A DNA stretch of 64,000 nt from Scytonema millei VB511283 (GTDB lineage: Bacteria > Cyanobacteriota > Cyanobacteriia > Cyanobacteriales > Chroococcidiopsidaceae), in assembly GCF_000817735.3 (NCBI RefSeq), contig NZ_JTJC03000009.1:62001-126000 (forward strand). The letters are read 5' to 3'. This document shows, one piece after another, positions 7,905 through 16,783 of this stretch. Position 1 is the first letter of the stretch; each line of letters opens with the position of its first letter. The notes under the pieces are model-generated. The model was not told the DNA's origin and did not search any database. It saw only the letters and a program-made list of their open reading frames with translations. The position numbers were made by a program, and so were the translations under genes.

Positions 7905-8972
7905 TTATCGCATTCGCACAAATCCAGCATTGGCGATCGCCGACTGTCCTTGCTGCGTCAGCAGTAACTTAGCATAAGCTTCTCCTGCTTGCTGTGCTAA
8001 ATCGTCATCCTGCTTGACGACAACGTACAAGTTGCGTGTCAGAGGGTATTGTCCGGTTTGAAAAGCATCTGTGTTGAGCTGATTGCGCCGCTGAGGACAG
8101 TTATTTGCCGTTGCCAAAGGTTCTTGGTAGGGAGGAGTAAATTGCCCTGGCTGACGACCTAGCGGTAAGGGTCTAATCCTACACTGAGGTACGATTTCTG
8201 GAGCCGAGGCGTAGTAAATTCCGCCACGGTTACTAGCTAGCTTTTGTAAAGCTTGAGTTGTCGTACCAACCAATTCGACATTGGCAGCTAATGCTTGACC
8301 TGCTAGAACATCCTGTATGAAAAGCTCGACCGTACCACCCTCGCTCATCGGACGGGAATAAGGTTGAATCGGCAGGTTAGGACCACCGAGTTGTTTCCAG
8401 TTATTTGCCTTCCCAGTGTAAATTGCTTTCAGTTGTGCCAAGGTTAGTCCTGGTATATTTAGGCTGGGGTGAACTGCGATCGCTAAACCATCAATTGCTA
8501 CCGGAATTTCTTTTAAATTAAATCCTCTTTGCTGAGCGCGAGACACCTCTCGATCTTGTAAGGGTCGAGACGACTGAGCAAAGGTAAGCCTACCTTCAAT
8601 CAGCATCCGAATACCAATACTGGTTCCTGGGGAAGCATTTGTCGGTTCTACAAACCGTAACTGAAATTCTGGATAAGCTGCTCTAATTTGCGGATCGATC
8701 GCTTGTCGAATTGCTGCCCAAGAAGTACTACCACCATAGCTGAATAACCCTTTAGGAATGCCTGAAACACCGCTAAAACTTGAGCCACTCGATTCTGGAT
8801 CTGAAGTTATATCGGATGTGTTGGGGGTGGAAGTAGATCTTGGCTGAGGATCGCTGAGTTCGACACTAGTGCTAGAATTTTTCGTCAGCCACCAAAAACC
8901 GCCAGCTAAACCCCCAGCTATTATCAACAGAGTCAGAACGAGAACAGCTGTTTCATTTTTTTGCGACGACAT
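7905..8972 (-). CDS. Membrane-anchored PstS-like substrate-binding protein
   Basis: 355 residues from the ATG at 8972; the longer frame to 9053 adds a cysteine-rich stretch without signal character. An N-terminal anchor (MSSQKNETAVLVLTLLII and following) precedes a Ser/Thr-rich linker. A type 2 periplasmic binding domain of the phosphate-binding (PstS) kind follows, with FAQSSRPLQDREVSRA and LTLAQLKAIYTGKANNW being typical. No pstA, pstB or pstC gene is near, so a transport role is uncertain. The anchor strongly resembles that of the solute-binding protein at 15227. I infer a sensory or scavenging role at the outer face of the inner membrane. Confidence 0.85.
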   Translation of the reverse strand: MSSQKNETAVLVLTLLIIAGGLAGGFWWLTKNSSTSVELSDPQPRSTSTPNTSDITSDPESSGSSFSGVSGIPKGLFSYGGSTSWAAIRQAIDPQIRAAYPEFQLRFVEPTNASPGTSIGIRMLIEGRLTFAQSSRPLQDREVSRAQQRGFNLKEIPVAIDGLAIAVHPSLNIPGLTLAQLKAIYTGKANNWKQLGGPNLPIQPYSRPMSEGGTVELFIQDVLAGQALAANVELVGTTTQALQKLASNRGGIYYASAPEIVPQCRIRPLPLGRQPGQFTPPYQEPLATANNCPQRRNQLNTDAFQTGQYPLTRNLYVVVKQDDDLAQQAGEAYAKLLLTQQGQSAIANAGFVRMR

Positions 8973-9339
8973 AACAGAATAATAAGTGCTGTAATAAGTG
9001 CAACATATACTTGCTTGCGTACAGATTATCCACGCAGCAAAGCAGTGTTGCATCCCTGTGAGATCGCCTCTAATTCAAGCGATCGCCCTATGATGAAATC
9101 GAGTAATTCGGTTGAGTGTTTTGCTCTCAGTAATCCTATGAATTGAATTCTTATGACTGTTTTATCATAACCTAACCTTAATCTTGTTATGATGAATGAC
9201 TATTATATATTTAGCGGCTTTTAGCACAAATAATATACACACAACTATACAAAGTCACGCTCGTTGGTCATGAGAATAGGGGTAAGGGTAAGAGTTTCTT
9301 ACTTACGACTTACGAATTACGAATTACGACTTATTTAAC
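8973..9339. other. Spacer, nothing identified
   Basis: AT-rich spacer upstream of the PstS-like gene. It contains short heptamer-like ACTTACG/AATTACG repeats at about 9297-9332 and no supported gene or RNA. Confidence 0.5.
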
Positions 9340-9756
9340 CTAGTGATTAGAGTGTCTGTAAAGATCGTCGCAGTAAAATAACCAAGCTATACCTAAAATA
9401 GCTGTAGTTATGCTAGCAACTATACCCGCCATAACCCAGCCAAATGCTCCCACTAATATAACTAATCTTCCTAGTAAAGCTAAAACTGCTTTCGCAGTAA
9501 TGAATGCAGTAACGGCACAAATTATACTAATCAGTCCCAATTCTAAAAGTATAGATTTAGTATCTTTGGTTGCTAGCTCCTCATCAAAGTATATGTCCCA
9601 CACCACAGTACACATAGCAACATCAGCAACCGTCAAAAATATTTGCTTGAATAATTCTAAATTTGTTGCAGGAGTTGTTGTGACTATCCCCGCAGCAAAA
9701 ATCGTAGCTAAAATTACTATAGTGGCTCGTTTTCTTTTTGGATATATCTGACTCAT
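9340..9756 (-). CDS. Small integral membrane protein, unknown function
   Basis: 138 residues with a basic N-terminus (MSQIYPKRKRA) and four hydrophobic segments, near 10-28, 37-52, 68-90 and 95-128. No family is recognised. The start is supported by AGGA about nine bases before the ATG. A 113-residue frame on the opposite strand has no such support and is taken as a shadow. The gene sits in AT-rich surroundings between the PstS-like gene and the HPP gene, and codon use is AT-richer than its neighbours. Confidence 0.65.
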   Translation of the reverse strand: MSQIYPKRKRATIVILATIFAAGIVTTTPATNLELFKQIFLTVADVAMCTVVWDIYFDEELATKDTKSILLELGLISIICAVTAFITAKAVLALLGRLVILVGAFGWVMAGIVASITTAILGIAWLFYCDDLYRHSNH

Positions 9757-9938
9757 AATTAGTTTCCTGAATCGTAAGCTTTTTTAATAAAGAAGAGTCA
9801 GAAGTGGATATTAGATTATTTTACTAAAAGAACCAAGCTGTTCATAAGAAAAGTTTCTGCATATGTAGCATCGATTGACGCTTGTTCCACAGCTACTTTT
9901 CTTACTTCTGTCTCCTGTCTCCTGTCTCCTTCTACAGA

Positions 9939-10703
9939 TTACAGCCAGTGTTTTGGATAAGTCCTACCTGGCATGAGATTGTTAAAGACGAAAGTACAAA
10001 AGACTAAAACAATTGAACCTGCCAGTACTGGTGTAAACAGAAAACTCCATTCAGCACGGCTCATCACTCCTACTAAAGCAACTGCTCCTCCTGGTGGATG
10101 TAGAGTTTTTGTCAGTTGCATGACTTTGATGGCTGTAGCCACAGCTAAAGCCATTACCCAAGGCTCTGAGCCGAATAAATGTACCATAATTAAGCTGACT
10201 AATCCGCCGAGAAAATTGCCTACAATACAGTTGCGTGGCTGCGCTAGAGGACTATCGGGTGCAGCAAATAATAAAACAGCAGCCGCTCCAAATGGAGCTG
10301 CGATTAGAGGATAATGCGTACTAACGCTGATGTAAGCTAGCGCGGCAATGCCAATAAAGCTACCCATGTAAGAAAAAACAATTTGTTTTAAAGGAAAGCG
10401 GGGTTGATATTTAGAGCTGCCGTGAATTTTAGCTAAGAAGTTTTTGAATCGAGCCGATTTAAATTGAAAGTTCCATGTAGACTGGGGACGATTTTTTTTC
10501 AAAGCAGCTAGTTCGGCTGTGAGTTGCTCTAGTTGTTGCTGCTGAATGATTAATTGCTGTTGCTGTTGTTCTAGTTGCTGTTGATACTGCTGAAATTGTT
10601 GTTGTTTGCTAGTCAATTCAAAGGTAGACATAGCTTTGGTAAGTTTTGTCATAGAGCTAGAATTTGTATTTGGTTTTGCCGCAGTTTTACTAATGTCTTT
10701 CAT
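9939..10703 (-). CDS. HPP family membrane protein
   Basis: 254 residues from the ATG at 10703; an upstream extension to 10865 is hydrophobic but unlike the family. The N-terminal 75 residues include a glutamine-rich coiled coil (QQQQFQQYQQQLEQQQQQ type). The C-terminal 165 residues form the HPP domain with four or five membrane segments, LIAAPFGAAAVLLFAAPDSPLAQPRN and the eponymous HPPGGAVAL. Some cyanobacterial HPP proteins have been described as plastid/cyanobacterial nitrite transporters, so anion transport is possible. The glutamine-rich coiled-coil extension is unusual. Confidence 0.85.
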   Translation of the reverse strand: MKDISKTAAKPNTNSSSMTKLTKAMSTFELTSKQQQFQQYQQQLEQQQQQLIIQQQQLEQLTAELAALKKNRPQSTWNFQFKSARFKNFLAKIHGSSKYQPRFPLKQIVFSYMGSFIGIAALAYISVSTHYPLIAAPFGAAAVLLFAAPDSPLAQPRNCIVGNFLGGLVSLIMVHLFGSEPWVMALAVATAIKVMQLTKTLHPPGGAVALVGVMSRAEWSFLFTPVLAGSIVLVFCTFVFNNLMPGRTYPKHWL

Positions 10704-11582
10704 ACTTCGATCGCTAAATAATGAATTGCAAAAACTTAGATTAATTCTGTGATATTGCGATCGCACTACTATAAATTGTGTTAACTGATACGGAATATAA
10801 ACAATTATGAAGGAAGCGCATTTTGAAATTGCTCTAACTGCATACGACCGACAGAAAAGTACCATTTTATACTTGCAACTTAGAGCAAACTACGCTCGCA
10901 ATAACGCTAGGACTAATCAAATAAATTAAATGGATAAATTAATTTTTTCAAAAAATATTTACAGCGATCGCTAGTATGGGTAGGGTATATTACGCAAGTG
11001 TGTCACGCACCAAAAACTGAGAGTGATGCGTTAGCACGATCGCATAATGCATCCTACGTAGATTTCAAAAATTCAATCTGAGTCCTATAGTTCGCTAAAA
11101 TATTCATCGCTGTATAACTATATTTAATTACTGTAGTTAAAAGCTGATAAAAAATTTCAGAGTCGGTCGAAGTGTTCTTTTTTGAGTTGATGGGGTTCAA
11201 AAATTTTATTTTAAGAGAGTTAATCTTGTGTTTTAATTTTATTCATCAAGATTTTAATTACTCTTAGTGTTATGGAATAGCTTTAAGATTTATTGTAATT
11301 TTACTGTAACTTTGGTTGCAGCATGTTTGCTACACAGTTGAGTAGAATCCGAAGATTAGCTTCTTATTTTCTGTGTATCCGCGTAGAACTGCTAGTAATG
11401 CTATAAATTATGGCTCGATCCAAAGGCAGATTTGTTCGTTGGGTTAATTTTAATTGTTACGCGATCGAAGTTTAAATTGTTACGTAATAGTAGCGAAACT
11501 AAACCAAGCGATCGCGATTTAACTTGAAACTCTGAAGTTGGAATTGTTAGTTCATGGGTGCTGTTGAGATAGAACGAAACTG
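10704..11582. other. Long AT-rich non-coding region
   Basis: About 880 bases between divergent HPP and AEC genes. It contains an imperfect palindrome GATGCGTTAGC...GCATAATGCATC at 11025-11053, a type of dispersed repeat common in cyanobacterial spacers. It also holds several HIP1-like sites near 11460-11515. I see no tRNA, no convincing short ORF and no clear riboswitch. Confidence 0.5.
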
Positions 11583-12545
11583 ATGATAGAAATTACAGCA
11601 AGCGTTTTTTGTACGAGTCTGGGTGCATTCTTATTCCGAAGAGAAATAATTCCTCGTTCCGTTCCGAATTTGCTAGGTCGCCTTCTTTATTGGCTGGGCG
11701 TACCGTTGCAAATTTTAGTCCTGACGCGCAAGTCAAATTTATCGCAATCGATTTGGTTGCCCCCAATCTTGACAATTGCAATATTGCTGTTAGGTTTGGG
11801 CTTAGCTTATGTCAGTTTGCAGCTACTCAAACAACTGACTCAGTACCGCTCGGTTTCATGGGTAAAACAATTGTCCGATAGTTTCTATCCTAGCGATCGC
11901 GCCGAACGAGGCAGTTTTGTCCTCGCTTCAATTTTGGGCAATACTGGCTTCATCGGGTTAGCGATCGTTCCAGCTTTTGTCAGTCAAGACTATTTAGTTT
12001 GGGTAGTGTTGTATGGCGTAACGCACAATCTAATTGGTAGTTACGGACTGGGAGTATTTTTAGCAAGTTATTTTGGGCAAACTACAGCAAATCATAAATG
12101 GAAAGCTGCATGGCGAGACATTTTGCGCGTTCCTGCTTTATGGGCGTTTGCGCTGGGTTACTACAGTAAACCTTGGCAAATTGTCAGTTTCATCGATCCC
12201 TTACTTCAGGCAATAGTCTATTTAGTCATACCTGGAGCTTTCTTATTGATTGGGATGCAATTATCACGGCTTCAAGGAATTCAAAATCTACGCGCGGCGA
12301 TTATTCCCAGTACGATCAAAACATTTGTTTTGCCCATTTTGGCAGGAATGGCGATAACATTCTTAGGATTTCCTCACGAAGCACGCTTAGCTTTAGTCTT
12401 AATGTCTGGAATGCCGAGTGCTTTCGCCAATGCGATTTTAGCAGAAGAATACAACCTCAATCGTTCGCTAGCTGCCAGTACGATCGTTCTCAGTACGGTT
12501 TTGCTACCACTGGTACTCCCTCTATGGTTGTATTTATTTAGATAA
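11583..12545 (+). CDS. AEC-family transporter (auxin efflux carrier-like)
   Basis: 320-residue permease of the AEC (auxin efflux carrier/malonate) family with about ten hydrophobic segments in two five-helix halves. Typical features are the N-terminal FRREIIPRSVPNLLGRLLYWLGVPLQI with conserved proline, and the C-terminal LMSGMPSAFANAILAEEYN, where the GMPSA-N-x2-A-x-EY pattern is a family hallmark. Bacterial members export or import carboxylates; the substrate here is unknown. It is convergent with the solute-binding gene at 12585, only 39 bases apart. Confidence 0.88.
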   Translation: MIEITASVFCTSLGAFLFRREIIPRSVPNLLGRLLYWLGVPLQILVLTRKSNLSQSIWLPPILTIAILLLGLGLAYVSLQLLKQLTQYRSVSWVKQLSDSFYPSDRAERGSFVLASILGNTGFIGLAIVPAFVSQDYLVWVVLYGVTHNLIGSYGLGVFLASYFGQTTANHKWKAAWRDILRVPALWAFALGYYSKPWQIVSFIDPLLQAIVYLVIPGAFLLIGMQLSRLQGIQNLRAAIIPSTIKTFVLPILAGMAITFLGFPHEARLALVLMSGMPSAFANAILAEEYNLNRSLAASTIVLSTVLLPLVLPLWLYLFR

Positions 12546-12584
12546 TAGAGATTCTGCATAGAACTTTTCTGCGTCGTTTCTCGA

Positions 12585-14027
12585 TCAACGCAGGCTCGTA
12601 TCAACTGAACTAGGTAGGGGAGTAAAATCGTAACCCGTACCGGAGTATCTACCAGGCTGAACTCTGACTAGAGTTCCTGATTCTTGGCGATCGCCTGATG
12701 GTAAAAACTTGACTATCCCAGTTGCCCCTTTAAACATAAAACCAGAATTGGATAAAGCCTTCTGTAGTTGTTCGCGATTCGTACTCGCTTTTAAACCCGT
12801 GAAAACAGCAATTGTTGCATCGTAAGTCAATGCAGTTCGCCAATTACCAGCCCCACCCCAAAACCGCTTAGCATTGGCAATAAAAGAACTATTGGGGAAA
12901 GCAGAAGGATGCCAAGGGACAGAAAGCACCATAGTATTAACATCGGCTTGTCCTTGCTGCAACGTGTCGTACGTATACATTGTGTGGCTGCCGAACAAAG
13001 TCAATCGACTGCGATTTGCTTGCGCTACTTCCACTGCACGACCCATTCTATTCACATCTGGTGCTAGCAGCAAAGCTTCTGCTCCATCGCTGACTGCTTG
13101 AGAGGGAATTTCGCTAGGGTTAAAATTAGCAGCAGCAAAATCGCAGGGGGTACTGGTGATATAACCACCATTTTCAAACACGCTAGAAGTGAACTCCTCT
13201 TGAAAGGAGCGACTTGCTTCTGCCTGAGAATCCGCACAGATCGCAATTCTGGTTTTGCGTGCTGTTTTCACTACGTAGCTCGCCAAGGCATCGGCGATCG
13301 CCCTTGAATTTGGCGTAGTCCGAAAGATAAATCTACCAACTCCGCCTAAGTTTCGCGCTACGCTGGTGGGCGAGATCATCACCAAACCGCTTTTTTGATA
13401 GATCGGAGCAGCGGCGATGGACGCATCGCTAGAGTTATGTCCAATGACAGCCAAAATCTCTGGATCGTTGACAAATTCAGCCGCAATTTGTTTAACCACA
13501 ATGGGGTTATTATCGTCGTTGGCAACTTGCACTTGAACCAGCTTTCCACCAATCCCGCCACCGTGATTGATCTCGTATTGTGCCTGTGCCACACCCCGCA
13601 GCATCTCTCTGGCAACGTTTAAGTTACCTCCTACAGGAACGCTGACACCGATTTTAACTGTATTGCTAATTGCCGCTGCCGAAGCATTATTTAAATAAAT
13701 CCAAGTTTCGGGATCGTTGCGCTTCACCTGCAAAGCCGCATTAAATTTGGTGACTGCCGTGGAAAAATCTCCGGCGGCAAAAGCTTGTACTCCTGCTTGT
13801 TTGTCTGGATTATTGTCGGCAGTAAATAAAACTTTATTACCTAAACTAATTCGTTTTTGCAAAGCTGGGTTGCGGTTGGGCGGATTGAGCAATCCATTGA
13901 GAGATGGCTGAGTTGCTTGTTGCCCTCCTCTACCACTGCGATAACTCAACCAAAAAATCAGCGGACCGATCAAGCAGAGGGCGATGAGGTAGAGAACCAG
14001 GACAGTGTTTTTTTTACTTTGCAACAT
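12585..14027 (-). CDS. Membrane-anchored Leu/Ile/Val-type solute-binding protein (paralogue 1)
   Basis: 480 residues. An uncleaved-looking N-terminal helix (about 8-27) anchors the protein. A short TPR-like segment follows (AFAAGDFSTAVTKFNAALQ, then RNDPETWIYLNNA). A type 1 periplasmic binding domain (about 120-465) of the branched-chain amino-acid receptor kind completes it (KIGVSVPVGG, AVIGHNSSDASIAAAPIYQ). No livH, livM, livG or livF genes are present. It is clearly paralogous to the protein at 15227. The TPR-like and receptor arrangement is the same as in cyanobacterial proteins where this module is fused to a serine/threonine kinase, so a sensory role is plausible. Confidence 0.85.
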   Translation of the reverse strand: MLQSKKNTVLVLYLIALCLIGPLIFWLSYRSGRGGQQATQPSLNGLLNPPNRNPALQKRISLGNKVLFTADNNPDKQAGVQAFAAGDFSTAVTKFNAALQVKRNDPETWIYLNNASAAAISNTVKIGVSVPVGGNLNVAREMLRGVAQAQYEINHGGGIGGKLVQVQVANDDNNPIVVKQIAAEFVNDPEILAVIGHNSSDASIAAAPIYQKSGLVMISPTSVARNLGGVGRFIFRTTPNSRAIADALASYVVKTARKTRIAICADSQAEASRSFQEEFTSSVFENGGYITSTPCDFAAANFNPSEIPSQAVSDGAEALLLAPDVNRMGRAVEVAQANRSRLTLFGSHTMYTYDTLQQGQADVNTMVLSVPWHPSAFPNSSFIANAKRFWGGAGNWRTALTYDATIAVFTGLKASTNREQLQKALSNSGFMFKGATGIVKFLPSGDRQESGTLVRVQPGRYSGTGYDFTPLPSSVDTSLR

Positions 14028-14473
14028 AAAGTTTGGAACAGGAGTTAAGTCAAGTATTATTAGGCTTTTCTAGATAACCTTCCCAGCCTCATATTTTCTG
14101 TATCGCCATGACTTGGTACAGCCCGGATGTCGAAGAATCTATAAGGATCTAAATCATATTCTTTTTAGCAACAGCACCTTAACAACAGTACTGGGGGCGA
14201 TCGCAATAATAGTACGAGATGAATACTCACAAACAAAGCTACAGCTTGAGAGTTTGTTTTTTTAACATATAGATAAAATAATATTTAATTTGACCCATAA
14301 CCAAACAAAATAGAGCCACAACGACTTAAGTACCAACCGTAATTTTACGGAAAAAATATAATGCAGCTGATTTTAACCGTGAAATTACTTACGCAAATTT
14401 ACTGAGTCTGAGCCTATACGTAAAAGAGATTTACCTAACTATAACAGTAAAGAGTTTGGCGATCGCTTCCTAC
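14028..14473. other. Spacer upstream of solute-binding paralogue 1
   Basis: 446 AT-rich bases between mgtC-like and solute-binding genes on the minus strand. A weak hairpin ACAAAC...GTTTGT followed by T7 lies at about 14231-14263 but is oriented for plus-strand transcripts, where no gene is known. Presumably the promoter for the 12585 gene is here. Confidence 0.4.
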
Positions 14474-15196
14474 TTAATCGGTATCTTCTGTAACTACTTC
14501 CCACTTAATTGCAGTCGCTTTTATTTGCGATCGCAACTGCATGACAATCTCTTCCATAAGCAGATCGTTGCGACCGTTAGAAGTATATTCTGCCTTGATT
14601 TCTACTGAAGAAAAGTTATCTAGCTCTTTGCTGTTAATATTTTTACTAGATAATTCATTTAATATCATTTTTCCTGGTGTGGTTTGTGCCAGTAGCACAG
14701 CCCTTACAGCCACTTCATCTTCGGTTAAACAAATAAGGCGACAGCAATAGCGAGTTTCTGCTTTTGAATGCGTAATCAATTGCTCGTCTAACTGTTGAAA
14801 CCACTGTACCATCGGGCGCAAAAGAAGATTTGCTCCTACCACTGCTAAAGTGCCGAAATAAGCCTGAAATAGCAATCCCGCCCCGACTAAACTACCCACG
14901 GCAGCAGCACACCAGAGAGTAGCTGCGGTATTGAGTCCGCGCACGCTGGTTCCTTCCCGCAAAATTACGCCGCCACCCAAAAAGCCAATCCCAGAGACAA
15001 CTTGGGCTGCTATACGTGTAGGACTGGCATCGCCAGGAATCATTGCTGAGAGCATGACGAACATAGCAGCACCAAGAGACACCAATACATTTGTTTTCAG
15101 TACTGAACGAGTTCGCCGCCATTGTCTTTCGCTGCCAATTGCCGCACCGAGGATGAATGCCAGTAGCAGGCGAATTGCAAAATCTACCCAAGTCAT
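14474..15196 (-). CDS. MgtC/SapB family membrane protein
   Basis: 240 residues. The first half is the MgtC domain with about five membrane segments (LLLAFILGAAIGSERQWR, VSGIGFLGGGVILREG, VRGLNTAATLWCAAAVGS). The charged second half, about 150-240, is a soluble ACT-like regulatory tail. Family members influence Mg2+ homeostasis and inhibit F-type ATPase in pathogens; the cyanobacterial role is not established. It starts 30 bases after the end of the solute-binding gene at 15227, so co-transcription is likely. Confidence 0.9.
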   Translation of the reverse strand: MTWVDFAIRLLLAFILGAAIGSERQWRRTRSVLKTNVLVSLGAAMFVMLSAMIPGDASPTRIAAQVVSGIGFLGGGVILREGTSVRGLNTAATLWCAAAVGSLVGAGLLFQAYFGTLAVVGANLLLRPMVQWFQQLDEQLITHSKAETRYCCRLICLTEDEVAVRAVLLAQTTPGKMILNELSSKNINSKELDNFSSVEIKAEYTSNGRNDLLMEEIVMQLRSQIKATAIKWEVVTEDTD

Positions 15197-15226
15197 TGTT
15201 TGTTTAGTTTGGTTGCACCCAAGTTG

Positions 15227-16645
15227 CTATTGTCGCACTGGTACGAAATCATAGCCAGTACTTGTATTGACTTGACGCACGACTTGTACCAGCTGCACTG
15301 GTGCGTTACTATCCCCAGAAGGAAGAAATTGCACTGGATTCGCTGCGCCAGGAGTGGAAAAATCAGTACTAGTCAGAGTTTGTTGAATCCCTTCGCGAGT
15401 GGGAGACTTCTGCATTGCCGCAGTTAAAGCCTTGGTTGCATTGTAGGCAAGAGCGGTACGCCAGTTGACCTCAGCCCCCCAAAACTGTCGTGACTGACGC
15501 ACGAACTGAGATTTCGGATCGGTGTCAATATCCCACGGAATAGCGACTACCATATTCACAGCTGCGTCTCCCGCGACTTCGAGCGTGGTTGAGTTATAAA
15601 TGGCATCGCCACCTAGAAGTTGCAATCGTCTGCGGTTGACTTGCACGACCTGTAGGGCTTTATCGATAATGCTAGTGTTAGACCCAGTGTTAGGTGCTAA
15701 CATCAGAACTTTTGCCCCTTGCTTGATGGCTTGGTTAATGCTGTTAGCTGGGCTAAAACTAGGGTCTGATAAGTCAAACTCAGATGTGACTTTGCCACCT
15801 CCGAGTAAAACAGCTGTGACAAACTCAGATTTTAAGGATTGGCTGTAAGCACTTTGGGGATTAAAAAAAACAGCAGCATTTTTTTGCTGTAAATTGGTCA
15901 GCATGTAATTTGCCAAAGCTCTTGCAGCAATATAATCGCTGGGAACGGTACGAAAAATGTAGGGACTGATGCCGGAAAGCTTAACAGAAGTACTGACCGG
16001 AGAGATCGCGACTAACTTGCCCTCATCATATATAGGTTCAACGGCAAGGGTGACTTGACTTGCCCAGTGACCGATAACTGCCAAAATTTCGGGAGTGTTG
16101 ACCAAAGTTGAGGCAACTTGTCGAGCTTGGTCTTCTTGATTGTTGTCGTTGACGATCGCTACTTTCAAGGGAACACCATTAATATTCCCAGTTTGATTTG
16201 TTTCTGTCTGTGCCTGGGCAACGCCGCGTAGAACTTCCAAACTCCCATTCGGACTAGTACCAGTGGGAACGACAACAGCAATTGCGTAGCTTTTGCGATC
16301 GCCAATCTTGGCATTGTTGAGGAAAATTACGGTCTCGGGGTCGTTGCGATTTTGCGTTAGTGCTGCTTGTAATTTCTCAGTTGCAACACTCCAATTTCGA
16401 GCCGCGATCGCCTCTATTCCTGCCTGTTTTGCTGGTAAAATTTTCCCTGAAAATAATGTTTTGTTGCCAAAACTAATCGCTCCACCCGGAGAAGCACCAC
16501 CTGTAGTTGACGAGCTAGAATTATTCCCAATTCCGACAAACGATTTCCCAAAAAGATGACTGAATAGTAAAGCTCCTCCCCCTACTAATCCGAGCGTAAT
16601 TAGTAGCGATAGTAGCAGCAGCACTGTTTCATTTTTACGCGACAT
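15227..16645 (-). CDS. Membrane-anchored Leu/Ile/Val-type solute-binding protein (paralogue 2)
   Basis: 472 residues, same order as paralogue 1: anchor helix (MSRKNETVLLLLSLLITLGL), a glycine/serine linker, TPR-like segment (RNWSVATEKLQAALTQ, RNDPETVIFLNNA), then a receptor-type binding domain (VVVPTGTSPNG, AVIGHWASQVTLAVEPIYDEG). The anchor closely matches the PstS-like protein at 7905. Downstream mgtC is 30 bases away, and the kinase gene ends 136 bases upstream across a heptamer array. No permease or ATPase gene is linked. I infer a ligand-sensing role, possibly feeding the neighbouring kinase. Confidence 0.87.
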   Translation of the reverse strand: MSRKNETVLLLLSLLITLGLVGGGALLFSHLFGKSFVGIGNNSSSSTTGGASPGGAISFGNKTLFSGKILPAKQAGIEAIAARNWSVATEKLQAALTQNRNDPETVIFLNNAKIGDRKSYAIAVVVPTGTSPNGSLEVLRGVAQAQTETNQTGNINGVPLKVAIVNDNNQEDQARQVASTLVNTPEILAVIGHWASQVTLAVEPIYDEGKLVAISPVSTSVKLSGISPYIFRTVPSDYIAARALANYMLTNLQQKNAAVFFNPQSAYSQSLKSEFVTAVLLGGGKVTSEFDLSDPSFSPANSINQAIKQGAKVLMLAPNTGSNTSIIDKALQVVQVNRRRLQLLGGDAIYNSTTLEVAGDAAVNMVVAIPWDIDTDPKSQFVRQSRQFWGAEVNWRTALAYNATKALTAAMQKSPTREGIQQTLTSTDFSTPGAANPVQFLPSGDSNAPVQLVQVVRQVNTSTGYDFVPVRQ

Positions 16646-16758
16646 ATTAGAACTAGGGGTGAGGAGTTAGGAGTGAGGGGACAAGGGAGACAAGGAAGCA
16701 GAGGGGCAGAGGGAGCATTTTTAGCCACTAGCCAAAGCGCCACTAGCTACTAGTCACT

Positions 16759-16783
16759 TGATAACTGATAACTGATAACTGTC
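16759..16783. repeat. AACTGAT heptamer array
   Basis: About three units (ATAACTG phase) that reach the last bases of the kinase gene on the other strand. Confidence 0.7.

Noticed and set aside
9410-9751. 113-codon frame opposite the small membrane protein
   Set aside because: Antisense shadow; the minus-strand frame has membrane segments and a ribosome binding site.
12585-16645. A complete branched-chain amino-acid ABC importer
   Set aside because: Only binding proteins are present; no permease or ATPase genes of that family are found in the window.
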